Assembly (NCBI GenBank): GCA_030430845.1 | Contig: JAUIKE010000024.1 | Coordinates: 1-64,000, forward strand | Reading direction: 5' to 3' | DNA length: 64,000 nucleotides | DNA from: Bacteroidia bacterium | GTDB lineage: Bacteria; Bacteroidota; Bacteroidia; Chitinophagales; Saprospiraceae | Shown: in pieces, positions 1-9,600 of the stretch | How positions within the stretch are numbered: the first letter of the stretch is position 1 | How the letters are laid out: each line of letters begins with the position of its first letter | Program-made: the position numbers and the translations under genes | Notes under the pieces: generated by a model | Database searches by the model: none | Told to the model about the DNA's origin: nothing | What the model saw: only the letters and a program-made list of their open reading frames with translations

Positions 1-842
1 TCATTCCTCGCAAAAGAAAGGTTTTAGAACGGAATGATGTTCCTTACGAACGCATATCGGAGCACCTCGGACTCATTCCGGTCGTGTACATCGCTCCCGA
101 TGATACCGACATTGTCAAGGAAGGCAGCGAAGTACGCCGAAAATTCCTGGATAACACCCTTTCTCAAATCAACCGGCAGTATTTACAGCAACTGATCACC
201 TATAATCGAATTCTGAAACAACGTAATACCATGCTCAAACAGTTTGCGGAAGCGCAAACGTTCAATTCCAGCCTTATTCGGGTGTACAACGAACAAATGA
301 AAGAGCCCGCCCAGTATCTTTTTCAGCAACGCAAAAGTTTTACAGATCGTTTTAATGAAATCCTGGTTAAAGTTGTTTCTAAACTTTCTTCGGAGAATGA
401 GTCGGTCACCTGTGAATACCAGTCGTCTTTACATGATGGATCACTGATCGATCAATTGGTAGCGGCCGAAGACAAAGACCGGCACCTTGCCCGCACAACC
501 GTCGGCATACATAAAGACGATCTGAGATTCCGGCTGGAAGAGCTGCCTTTAAAACGATTTGCCTCACAGGGACAACTAAAAACTTTTGTACTGGCCCTTA
601 AGCTTGCCCAATATAATCTTTTGAAGGAAGAAAAAAAGGAATTGCCCTTATTGTTACTGGATGATATTTTTGATAAATTGGATCGATCCAGAGTTGAAAA
701 TTTGTTGGAGTATATTCAGCAACATGATTTCGGTCAGGTTTTTATCACTGACACCGATCCTGACCGGATTGTCTCTATATTAAATGATTTCAACTTGAAT
801 TATAAAAAATATACCATTAAGAACGGAACCGCAGAGGCTTAA
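1..842 (+). CDS. recF: DNA replication/repair protein RecF, C-terminal part (5' end outside window)
   Basis: About 280 residues of RecF are visible. The frame is open from base 3, so the gene starts upstream; the GTG at 84 is internal. RecF is an SMC-like ATPase that helps load RecA at gapped DNA. Visible family features are the IAPDDTDIVKEGSEVRRKF segment near the left edge, the FASQGQLKT signature region and the Walker B/D-loop LLLLDDIFDKLD near the end. It stops at 840-842, 5 bp before a DUF721 gene, an arrangement common in bacteria. The Walker A region lies outside the window. Confidence 0.95.
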   Translation, partial: IPRKRKVLERNDVPYERISEHLGLIPVVYIAPDDTDIVKEGSEVRRKFLDNTLSQINRQYLQQLITYNRILKQRNTMLKQFAEAQTFNSSLIRVYNEQMKEPAQYLFQQRKSFTDRFNEILVKVVSKLSSENESVTCEYQSSLHDGSLIDQLVAAEDKDRHLARTTVGIHKDDLRFRLEELPLKRFASQGQLKTFVLALKLAQYNLLKEEKKELPLLLLDDIFDKLDRSRVENLLEYIQQHDFGQVFITDTDPDRIVSILNDFNLNYKKYTIKNGTAEA

Positions 843-847
843 ATATT

Positions 848-1153
848 ATGAGATCCAAATTTTCAGAAAATCAAAACCAAACGACCATTAAGGAAGCGCT
901 TAAAGCCATGGTCGAATATTACCGGCTAAAAGGTGGCCTGAACCAAACCAAGATCGAGCATCTGTGGGAAAGAGCTATGGGGCCGAGCATTGCCCGTCAT
1001 ACGGCTCAAGTTAAATTGGTGAAAGATAAACTGTTCATCGATCTGAACTCGGCTTCTCTGAAGCAAGAACTTTCTTATGGGAAGGATAAAATCAGGAAGA
1101 TCCTGAATGATGAGCTGGGAAGTGAAGTAATAAAAAAGATCTTTATAAAGTAA
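848..1153 (+). CDS. DUF721 (DciA-like) protein
   Basis: This 101-residue protein of the DUF721 family is the usual neighbour of recF. DUF721 includes DciA, which loads or operates the replicative helicase in bacteria lacking DnaC/DnaI. The hallmarks here are a helical first half with LWERAMGPSIARHT (about residues 38-51) followed by a short strand-rich part (LVKDKLFIDLNS) and a charged helix. It follows recF after 5 bp and is probably co-transcribed. Its stop codon lies inside a long palindrome shared with the convergent protease gene. The helicase role is inferred from the family, not from a residue I can point to. Confidence 0.85.
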   Translation: MRSKFSENQNQTTIKEALKAMVEYYRLKGGLNQTKIEHLWERAMGPSIARHTAQVKLVKDKLFIDLNSASLKQELSYGKDKIRKILNDELGSEVIKKIFIK

Positions 1154-1190
1154 AAAAGCTGTGGGCAGTTGCCCACAGCTTTTTTACTTT
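1147..1190. terminator. Bidirectional terminator, perfect 21-bp stem
   Basis: Bases 1147-1167 and 1170-1190 are exact reverse complements with 2 nt between them. The stem has a GC-rich core (GCTGTGGGCA) and flanking A and T runs, so it works as an intrinsic terminator on both strands. It contains the stop of the plus-strand DUF721 gene (1151-1153) and overlaps the stop of the minus-strand protease (1189-1191). Confidence 0.9.
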
Positions 1191-2850
1191 AAGGTTTAGG
1201 GGTATCCCAAATCTCTTTTCTCAAATTGGCTTTCTTTTTGTTTTTTCCTTTCATCGACTGAGCCACTTCAAAGGCTTTTATAGCATTTACCACCCCTCCG
1301 GACACACTCAATCTTCTGAAGGGAACCAGTTGCTCGCCTTCCTCTGCGCCAGGGCGTTTCACCAATACGTTTTGTACTACAGCCGACTGCATCAGTACTT
1401 CTTTTACCTGCTTAGCAGTCAGATCCGGGTAATATGACCGGATCATGGCCGCTACCCCTGCCACAACCGGCCCGGCCATACTCGTACCCTGCTGGTTTTT
1501 GTATTCATTATTTGGATGTGCAGAATAAATAGCTACTCCAGGAGCAAAAATATCAACGTGCTCGGGGCTGTAATTGGAGAAGTTCGCTACTAGGTCTTCA
1601 CCGGATTTCCAGCTAATGGCGCCTACCTCAATCCAGTTATCGGCATACCGGGGGCCGAATAAGCCTTTTTTGAGGAATTCGTCATTAGGGAAATTGTTGT
1701 CGGTATAGATCTCCTTATTATCGTTACCAGAAGCATGTACCAGTAAAACATCATTTTTTAAAGCATATTTCACGGCTTCATCCACAGCCAATTTTCCAGG
1801 AGAATAATCCTTACCAAAGCTCATGTTGATCACCTGGGCGCCATTATCTACCGCATATCGGATGGCCAGGGCCACATCTTTATCGCGCTCATCTCCGTCA
1901 GGTACTACTCTTAGAGACATGATACGAACGTTGTTCGCAACACCTTCAATCCCCAATCCATTATCTCTTTCGGCGGCAATAATGCCGGCTACATGGGTAC
2001 CATGGTCAGATTTGGGACCTCTTACATCTCCATTGCCATAGCCTTTCTGGTCGTAATTCTCAGGATCGTCACCGATCACCGTTCTTGGGTTGAATTCCGG
2101 ATTGTAATAGTAAGCCAGGGTATTTTCAAAGCTTTCCGCTCCTTCAATAAGGCCATCCTTGATTTCCTCGAAGCTTCCACCCATATCCTTCATAATATCT
2201 ACCAACATCAGAGCTACCTGAGAAAGCAAAGGATTATCAGATTTAAAGCTTTTAAGATCTTCTTCAGTGATGTTTTCTTTGCCGATGGTTTGTCCCAGTC
2301 TTTCAGCAGCCCGGCCAATGGTTTTATACAAAAAGGCGTTTTCGGCAGCTTCTGCCTTCTTTTGCTCGATGGTCTCTCCAAAGGACAGGTACTGTTGATA
2401 CTGCTCTTTTTCGGTTTTTGACAATTTTGATTCGTCTACGTCCTTAAATTTTTCACTATACTTTAAATAAAGGCGCATCAACTCGGTTTTGGCGTGGGCC
2501 GTGTTTTCACCACTCGCATTGCCAAGGTAGTTCCAGCCATGGATATCATCGATGTATCCATTGTTATCATCGTCCTTTTTATTGCCTGGAATTTCGTCTT
2601 CATTGACCCACATGACATCATCCAGGTCCTCATGCTCGTAGTCCACGCCGCTGTCGATAACAGCCACGATTACACGCTGGCCGACTCTGCCTTTAATGAT
2701 ATCCTTATAAAGTTTTTTGGAAGAAATGCCCTGGTACTTGTTGTCCGACTTATCCAGGTGAAACCAATCTTTCGGGGGGGCTGATTGTCCAAATATAAAA
2801 GTGCCTGCAAAAAGAGTGAGGCTAAGAATAAAAAATGCTTTTTTAATCAT
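1189..2850 (-). CDS. Secreted S8 family serine peptidase (subtilisin-like)
   Basis: The product has 553 residues. A signal peptide covers roughly residues 1-22 (KKAFFILSLTLFAGTFIFG), so the protein is exported. The subtilase catalytic triad is complete: Asp66 in VAVIDSGVDYEHEDL, His283 in DHGTHVAG and Ser457 in GTSMAGP. About 200 residues separate the Asp and His motifs, much more than in classical subtilisin; this mostly helical, charged insert is seen in some Bacteroidota S8 peptidases. I see no type IX sorting tail: the protein ends with a basic stretch and KEIWDTPKP. It is convergent with the recF-DUF721 pair. Substrate unknown. Confidence 0.93.
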   Translation of the reverse strand: MIKKAFFILSLTLFAGTFIFGQSAPPKDWFHLDKSDNKYQGISSKKLYKDIIKGRVGQRVIVAVIDSGVDYEHEDLDDVMWVNEDEIPGNKKDDDNNGYIDDIHGWNYLGNASGENTAHAKTELMRLYLKYSEKFKDVDESKLSKTEKEQYQQYLSFGETIEQKKAEAAENAFLYKTIGRAAERLGQTIGKENITEEDLKSFKSDNPLLSQVALMLVDIMKDMGGSFEEIKDGLIEGAESFENTLAYYYNPEFNPRTVIGDDPENYDQKGYGNGDVRGPKSDHGTHVAGIIAAERDNGLGIEGVANNVRIMSLRVVPDGDERDKDVALAIRYAVDNGAQVINMSFGKDYSPGKLAVDEAVKYALKNDVLLVHASGNDNKEIYTDNNFPNDEFLKKGLFGPRYADNWIEVGAISWKSGEDLVANFSNYSPEHVDIFAPGVAIYSAHPNNEYKNQQGTSMAGPVVAGVAAMIRSYYPDLTAKQVKEVLMQSAVVQNVLVKRPGAEEGEQLVPFRRLSVSGGVVNAIKAFEVAQSMKGKNKKKANLRKEIWDTPKP

Positions 2851-3038
2851 TTCCTTGATTCGCTTTTATGAAATTGTTTTGAGTTAAAATAATGGGAGAA
2901 CTACCTTTTCCATTATCAAGCGTGTGTAATAATCCCATTAATATTTTTTTAAACACAAAAAAGTGTCACTTATTTTAAAAGAAAACGTTAAATAGATCGT
3001 AAAATTGACCCCAGTCAAAGTTATCATTCTTAAAGGAT

Positions 3039-3881
3039 ATGCAGTTTTCGCCTCTTTTCATCCAAATCCGGTTATTTCTTCGCTACCTGGGCTTCTACCG
3101 CCAAGCCAAGACAAAGTACGATATTGATTCGCCATTTGTTTCAACTTTCATTGAGAAGGTCGTTGAGGACAAGCGGGAATATTATGCTTTTTCTCTGATC
3201 CGCTGGCTTCGCCTTCAATTGCGCAAGGACAAAAGAATCCTGCAAATAAAAGATCACGGAGCAGGCTCAAAGGTTGCCCGCTCCACTTCCCGTACGGTCG
3301 GAAACATCGCCCGACATGGAGCTATTAATAAGCGGCTAGGAAAATATCTATTCCGTATGGCCCACGTTTATCATCCAAAATTAATCCTGGAATTGGGTAC
3401 GTCTTTAGGGATTTCGACGCTATACCTGGCATTAGCCGACAGTCGTCAGCAAGTGATCACCGTGGAAGGGAGCCCGGAAATTGCCGAACGGGCCGCCGAA
3501 ACCATTTATCATCTTCGCATACAGAATATCTCTCTTATACAAGATACCTTTGATCAGGCACTGACTCTTTTACTTAAGGAACAACCTCAACTGGATCTTG
3601 TATACCTGGATGGAGATCATCGCAAAGGCAGCACCATCCGGTATTTCAACCAATTACTGCCTTTTTTTCATCCAAAAAGTATCCTGGTCATAGCAGATAT
3701 CTATTGGTCGGAAGAAATGCAACAGGCCTGGCAGGAGATCAAAGAACACCCTAAAGTAAGTGTGGCCATAGACTTATTTGACTTTGGTATTTTGTTTTTT
3801 GATCCGGGCATTCGAGAAAAACTGGACTTTAAGATTGTACCGGCTAGGTTGAAGCCCTGGAGGTTTGGTTTTTTTAGATAA
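3039..3881 (+). CDS. Class I SAM-dependent methyltransferase
   Basis: The product has 280 residues. A Rossmann-type SAM fold begins near residue 115 with motif I LILELGTSLGIS, followed by the acidic loop VITVEGSPE and motif DLVYLDGDHRKGST, then LVIADIYWSEEM. These match small-molecule O-methyltransferase-like proteins common in Bacteroidota. The first 110 residues are helical and basic and may form a cap or dimer domain. The substrate cannot be told from sequence. The stop falls inside a palindrome shared with the convergent AAA gene. Confidence 0.82.
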   Translation: MQFSPLFIQIRLFLRYLGFYRQAKTKYDIDSPFVSTFIEKVVEDKREYYAFSLIRWLRLQLRKDKRILQIKDHGAGSKVARSTSRTVGNIARHGAINKRLGKYLFRMAHVYHPKLILELGTSLGISTLYLALADSRQQVITVEGSPEIAERAAETIYHLRIQNISLIQDTFDQALTLLLKEQPQLDLVYLDGDHRKGSTIRYFNQLLPFFHPKSILVIADIYWSEEMQQAWQEIKEHPKVSVAIDLFDFGILFFDPGIREKLDFKIVPARLKPWRFGFFR

Positions 3882-3913
3882 GAAAAGATGCCTAACGGCC
3901 TCTTTTCTTATCT
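3876..3913. terminator. Bidirectional terminator between convergent genes
   Basis: Bases 3876-3888 and 3901-3913 are perfect 13-bp complements (AGATAAGAAAAGA against TCTTTTCTTATCT). A short GCC/GGC stem and a TAAC loop lie inside. The stops of both convergent genes (3879-3881 plus, 3908-3910 minus) fall in the stem. Confidence 0.85.
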
Positions 3914-6556
3914 ATTGGAGCCGGTTTGTCTTTTAAACCCAATGGTCTTCTTATTGAACAGGAAGTCGCTCTTATCCAATTTGAAGTTGGCCACATCTTC
4001 GAAGGTCAGAATGTTGTGTGGAACTTCCTTGCGTTCTTTTTTAGGAAGTGCTGCGATGCGCAGATTTTGCTGCTTCACTGCCTCGGTAATGATATTCCTG
4101 ACGGTACGCGCATTACCAAAATACTTATCCCTGTAATCATGGATGAAGGTCAGGTAAGCCTTGAGGTGCTCTTCCGCCTCCGGAGTTGGAATGATGTTCC
4201 GTTCTGAGAGCATCAGCAGCGCTATTCTGCTAAGCTCATCCGGAGTGTAATCCTCAAACTTAAGGACCTTGTCGAATCGGGAACTCAAGCCTGGGTTGGC
4301 CTTCATAAAGCCTTCCATATTATCAGGATAACCGGCCACAAAAACGAAGAACTGGCCGCGTTGATCTTCCATTCGCTTCAACAAGGTTTGGATAGATTCA
4401 TCCCCGAAATCGCCATGGCCGCCGGCCGAATGTTTGGACAAAGCGTAGGCCTCATCAATAAACAGAACACCACCCAGAGCTTCATCAATCTTCTTACTGG
4501 TTTTAATCGCCGTTTGTCCCACATAACCAGCTACTAATCCCTGTCGGTCCGTTTCTATCATGTGACCTCTTTCCAATACCCCCAGTGCTTTGTATATTTT
4601 GGTCAAAATCCGGGCAACGGTTGTTTTTCCGGTACCGGGGTTTCCGATGAAAACCGTGTGCAAAAAGAAGTTATTCAGTACATCTTTGCTGGTTTCTCTG
4701 TAAAAGCGAACGAGGCGGACCAATTCGTGGATTTGCGCCTTGATCTTGCTCATACCGATGAGGCGGTTCAGTTCATTGATCGACTCTTCCAACAAGTCTT
4801 CATCTATCGGGATATTCGGAAGGCCTTTCTTAGGTTTTATGGCCAGTTTGTTGACATCTTCAATCTCTACGACCGATAAGAAGTCTTTCTCGAAGCCTTT
4901 TGGATTTTCTTCAGACATAATCCGCAGGCCGAGATTGATCTTGCACTTTTCGATCAGGTCAAAAACGAAGCGGGCATTCCCAAAAGAACGATCGCGGGAA
5001 CGAAAGGCATCGACGATGATCTCATCTATTTCCTGACGGGCTGCAACGGTCAGCTTCACTTCTTTTTGCTCGCAGGCATAATCAGCGATCCTGGATAATT
5101 CCTGCGGCAGATAATCCGGAAATTCGTAATACAGCTTAAAGCGCGACTTCAAGCCAGGGTTGGAGTCCAGAAAATGCTTCATCTCCCTTGGATAACCGGC
5201 TACGATGACTACCAGATCACCCGGTCCGTTCGACATTTCTTTGACGAGGATTTCGATCACTTCACGGCCGAAGTCTTTGCTGTCATCATTTGATCGGGCT
5301 AAGGCATAAGCTTCGTCGATGAAGAGTACACCTCCCCGGGCTTTTTCAATAGCCTCTTTAACTTTAGGAGCCGTTTGGCCGATGTATTCCCCTACCAGGT
5401 CCACCCTATCCACTTCATGCACATGCCCTTTGGTGAGCAAGCCCATTTTTTTGTACAGCTTCCCCATCATGGTAGCCACGGTGGTCTTACCTGTACCAGG
5501 GTTCCCGATGAATACAGAATGAACGTTGATATCTTCTTTTTCTTCGAAGCCTTTTTCTCTTCTAAGCTGAAGGAACTGGATATACTTGGCGTGATCCCGG
5601 ACTTGTTTTTTGATTTCTGTCAGGCCGATGAGGGCATCCAGTTTTTTCATGACATCCTCGAAGCTCTGGTCAAAGTCATCATCCGGAGTCAGAACGATGG
5701 GCGACTGACGGTCAGGAAGAATAACTCCGGCAATGCCCTCCATGAATTCATCTCCTATTTCGAATGGCACCACAGCCAGGAGACGATCCATGAAAACAAT
5801 CTCGGCGGTATACCGATCTTCACGCCAGGAGCCCTTAACATTAGAGCCCCAACCGGCAGTTATTTTAATAATCTCATCCTTTTTTTCTATCCGTTGTAAA
5901 CGAACCACCTGCCCTTTCAATTCGCGGGCATCATTATAAAACTTGGTGAAAAGTTCGCAGTACCAGGATTTACTAGGCAATAGGTTTCGAAGGGTTATCT
6001 CTACATAGATGTATCTGGATTCCTCACTACTAAATTGCTTATAGTAGATCCGTTCATCTTCGATGACATCATCATAGGGGCCTTCGTAGAGACTTAGAGA
6101 CACTACTTCCAGGTAAGCATTCTCATCACCGATTACATCCTTATTACCATCTTCAATATAAAAATACTTGGTAGCCACCTTTTCGCCTTCGATCCAGGCT
6201 TCCCAATAGTAGGTGCCTTTTTTCCAGAAGGCTCCTTCATTTTTATTTCCCCAGCCTTCTCGGATGAACACAATGTTATCGTATTTGCTAACCTTCTTTT
6301 TTAAGGGTAAGGAACAAATCTCTTTTTTCCCTTTTTTCAAGGAAAAGCATTTCAACTCTACCTCTATTTCCCAATCTTCCTCATCAAACTTTTTATTGTA
6401 AAATGACAACTCCGCATAGATATACGTCGTCTCGTATCTATCAAACACCTGCCGATATTTTTTCTTATTATCAGCAAGCCACTCTGTTGAAGCATAGACT
6501 TTTAACTCTCTAAATTTATACTTCTTCGAATCCGGTACCAAATAACCTTCCGACAT
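3908..6556 (-). CDS. Twin-AAA+ ATPase, CbbX/SpoVK-like, with duplicated N-terminal domain
   Basis: The product has 882 residues from the ATG at 6556 (a TTG lies one codon upstream). Two AAA+ modules of the CbbX/SpoVK type are present. Each has Walker A GNPGTGKTTVA (near residues 350 and 637) and Walker B GGVLFIDEAYAL, and both look intact. Residues 1-290 contain two copies of a strand-rich domain with the shared pattern YIYxE...GWG...G.W...Y.xE, a likely beta-sandwich fold I cannot name. CbbX-type proteins remodel other proteins; the partner here is unknown, since no RuBisCO gene is present. It is transcribed alone, after the terminator of the DUF4397 gene. Confidence 0.85.
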   Translation of the reverse strand: MSEGYLVPDSKKYKFRELKVYASTEWLADNKKKYRQVFDRYETTYIYAELSFYNKKFDEEDWEIEVELKCFSLKKGKKEICSLPLKKKVSKYDNIVFIREGWGNKNEGAFWKKGTYYWEAWIEGEKVATKYFYIEDGNKDVIGDENAYLEVVSLSLYEGPYDDVIEDERIYYKQFSSEESRYIYVEITLRNLLPSKSWYCELFTKFYNDARELKGQVVRLQRIEKKDEIIKITAGWGSNVKGSWREDRYTAEIVFMDRLLAVVPFEIGDEFMEGIAGVILPDRQSPIVLTPDDDFDQSFEDVMKKLDALIGLTEIKKQVRDHAKYIQFLQLRREKGFEEKEDINVHSVFIGNPGTGKTTVATMMGKLYKKMGLLTKGHVHEVDRVDLVGEYIGQTAPKVKEAIEKARGGVLFIDEAYALARSNDDSKDFGREVIEILVKEMSNGPGDLVVIVAGYPREMKHFLDSNPGLKSRFKLYYEFPDYLPQELSRIADYACEQKEVKLTVAARQEIDEIIVDAFRSRDRSFGNARFVFDLIEKCKINLGLRIMSEENPKGFEKDFLSVVEIEDVNKLAIKPKKGLPNIPIDEDLLEESINELNRLIGMSKIKAQIHELVRLVRFYRETSKDVLNNFFLHTVFIGNPGTGKTTVARILTKIYKALGVLERGHMIETDRQGLVAGYVGQTAIKTSKKIDEALGGVLFIDEAYALSKHSAGGHGDFGDESIQTLLKRMEDQRGQFFVFVAGYPDNMEGFMKANPGLSSRFDKVLKFEDYTPDELSRIALLMLSERNIIPTPEAEEHLKAYLTFIHDYRDKYFGNARTVRNIITEAVKQQNLRIAALPKKERKEVPHNILTFEDVANFKLDKSDFLFNKKTIGFKRQTGSNR

Positions 6557-6604
6557 CAAGCCTCTTTTTAGTTCTTTTTACGATCCCAATATGTAAAAGT
6601 TTTT

Positions 6605-6650
6605 TTAAATAAAAAAAAGGTGTATCACCATTTATGATGATACACCTCAA
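6605..6650 (-). terminator. Intrinsic terminator of the DUF4397 gene
   Basis: A 13-bp stem (6618-6630 with 6635-6647, one imperfect pair, TTTA loop) is followed on the minus strand by a run of eight U. It lies just after the stop of the DUF4397 gene and before the AAA gene. Confidence 0.9.
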
Positions 6651-6683
6651 AATAATAAAAATATCTCTACTAATTATTATTCG

Positions 6684-9600
6684 TTAATCCAGGACGATCA
6701 ACTTTTTAGTTAGGATTCCCCGTAGTGAAACCAGGCTGATCACATATTGCCCTGAAGGTAAATCATTCAGCTCAATTTTTTGTGTATGCCGGCCTTTCGG
6801 AAGGGTTCCCAGATCAAGCGTTTTGAATAATTGCCCGTTCAGGCCGAATACTGCCATGTTTAAGTCGGTTGACTCGGTCAGGCCAAAAGTCAGTGTTGTC
6901 TGATCATAGGCCGGATTCGGCGCCATTGTGAACTCCTCCACGATCCTTTCTAACTCATTGGTGCTGGTAGCCAAAGGTAATGGGAAGGTCATTCCATCCG
7001 GTAAAGCTACCCAGATCGCAAAAGCCGGTTCTCCTCCGCTAAATAAACCGGAAGCAAATATTACAGCGGCGCCTCCATTCAAACCGTTGATATTAGCCGT
7101 ATAGGAAGCTACTACCTGGCCATTGTCATCAGATGGCGTAACATCTAAAACATATTGGGCAGCCGGTACCGGTAAATAACCATTAGAGAACTCGTCGTAG
7201 GCAATGTTGTCATAAATCACACTACCTCCTGTCAAAACATCTACTTCCGGTGCATCCGGCGATCCATGATACAACAGCAGATCTACACCGGATCCAGAGG
7301 CAGCTTCTGTTTGCCCCATATCATTGATTGCCAAACCAAATGGCGTATTTTCATCTCCTAATATACCCTTGGCAATTACCACATAGGTGCCGTTGTCTTC
7401 CAGCTGGATATTAAAGCCGGTTATCGTATCTGCTACAGAGGTTGAGTTCCCTGGTGCAACCCCCAATCTAATGTCAACTCCTGCCGGCAGGAAGTCAAAT
7501 GGAGTTGCTGTACGGAAAGCAAAATCGTCGATTAACAGCTCGTCGCCCGCATAAATATCTACCGTATCCGCCCCGATTGCGTTATGAATGACCTGAACAC
7601 TTGCAACTGCTGCTGTTTGTAATGGAATTACCGTCCCGTCGGCTAAAACCACCAGTATTGCCAGCTGGGGCGTCGACAAGAAGTAACCCGATGCCATAAT
7701 CGTCGCTGATTGTCCGTCCAGCTCGCTTACATCCAGGGCCAGCGTAGCCAAAATATCCGGCGAACCGGCAGGGCGTACATCTATATAATATATGTCAGGG
7801 GCCACACTGAAATATTCCGTCAGATCCCCGAACTCAAAGTTACTCGCCAAATTGCCTAATCCGCGAACATCCACATCAATGCCGGGAGCATCCGGCGAAC
7901 CGTGGAATATGTTGAAGTCTACCTGCTCAGCATCTTCAGACTGTGACCGGGCCATATCCGACACGAATAACTGGAAGGGTCTGAGTCCATTACCTACTAC
8001 CCCGCCGGCAATGACCGTATACTCTTTTCCATTTTCAAACATCACCGTATCACGATAAATCGCTGAGGCCGCTGAAGTAGACGTATCCGGTGCAATCGCA
8101 ATTTCTATGTCCACTCCAGCAGGTAAGAACTGGAAGGCTTCTGCCGTACGGAAAGCAAAATCATCAACCAAAAGCGCTCCATTTGCATAGACATCCACGG
8201 TCGGTGAAGGTGAATTGTGGATCAGCTGGACATTCGCTACTGCTGCCGTTTGTAATGGAATCACCGTTCCATCAGCTAATACAGCCAGTATCGCAAGCTG
8301 AGGCGTCGACAAGAAGTAGCCCGATGCCATAATCGTCGCTGATTGTCCGTCCAGCTCGCTTACATCCAGGGCCAGCGTAGCCAAAATATCCGGCGAACCG
8401 GCAGGGCGTACATCTACATAATATACGTCAGGGTCCACACTGAAATATTCCGTCAGATCCCCGAACTCAAAGTTACTCACCAAATTGCCCAATCCGCGAA
8501 CATCCACATCAATACCAGGAGCATCCGGTGAACCGTGGAATATGTTGAAGTCTACCTGGCCGGCATCTTCGGCCTGCGACCTGGCCATGTCCGATGCAAA
8601 CAACTGAAAGGGCCTAAGGGCATCTCCTACTACCCCACCGGCAATAACCGTATACTCTTTTCCATTTTCAAACATTACTGTGTCTCTATAAATCGCAGAA
8701 GCTGCTGAAGTAGACGTATCCGGCGCAATCGCAATTTCGATCTCTACTCCGGCCGGAAGGAACTGAAAGGCTTCTGCCGTGCGGAAGGCAAAATCGTCGA
8801 TCAGAAGCGCTCCGTTTGCATAGACATCCACGGTCGGTGAAGGTGAATTGTGGATCAGCTGAACATTCGCTACTGCTGCCGTTTGTAATGGAATTACCGT
8901 TCCATCAGCTAATACAGCCAGTATCGCAAGCTGGGGCGTCGACAAGAAGTAGCCCGATGCCATAATGGTGACGGACTGTCCACCCAGCTCGCTTACATCC
9001 AGGGCTAGCGTAGCTAAAATATCCGGCGAACCGGCAGGGCGTACATCTACATAATATACATCAGGGTCCACACTGAAATATTCGGTCAGATCTCCAAACT
9101 CAAAGTTACTTACCAAATTGCCAAGCCCGCGAACATCTACATCAATGCCAGGAGCATCCGGCGAACCGTGGAATATATTAAAATCTACTTTTGATAGATC
9201 GCTCGCCATTGACCGGGCCATATCCGACACGAACAAGCGGAAAGGCCTCAGTCCGTTACCTACCGCACCGCCTGCAATGACGGTGTACTCCTTTCCATCT
9301 TCGAACATCACCGTATCACGATAGATCGCAGAGGCTGCTGAAGTAGACGTATCCGGTGCAATGGCAATTTCTATGTCCACTCCGGCTGGAAATTTCTGGA
9401 AGGGTTCTGCCGTACGGAAAGTAAAGTCATCCAGCAGAAGCTCACCATTCGCATATACATCTACCGTAGGAGACGGTGAATTATGGATCAACTGTACCTT
9501 CGCGCTTGGCGTTTCAGGAATCAGCATTGTTGAACCATCTGCCAAAACAGCTAACAAGCCAAATGGAATATCTCCTCCTGCCAGATCGCCTCGTGCAATA

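Noticed and set aside
1823-2784. Several plus-strand open frames over the subtilisin gene
   Set aside because: They lie antisense to a gene with a full catalytic triad and show no protein features of their own.
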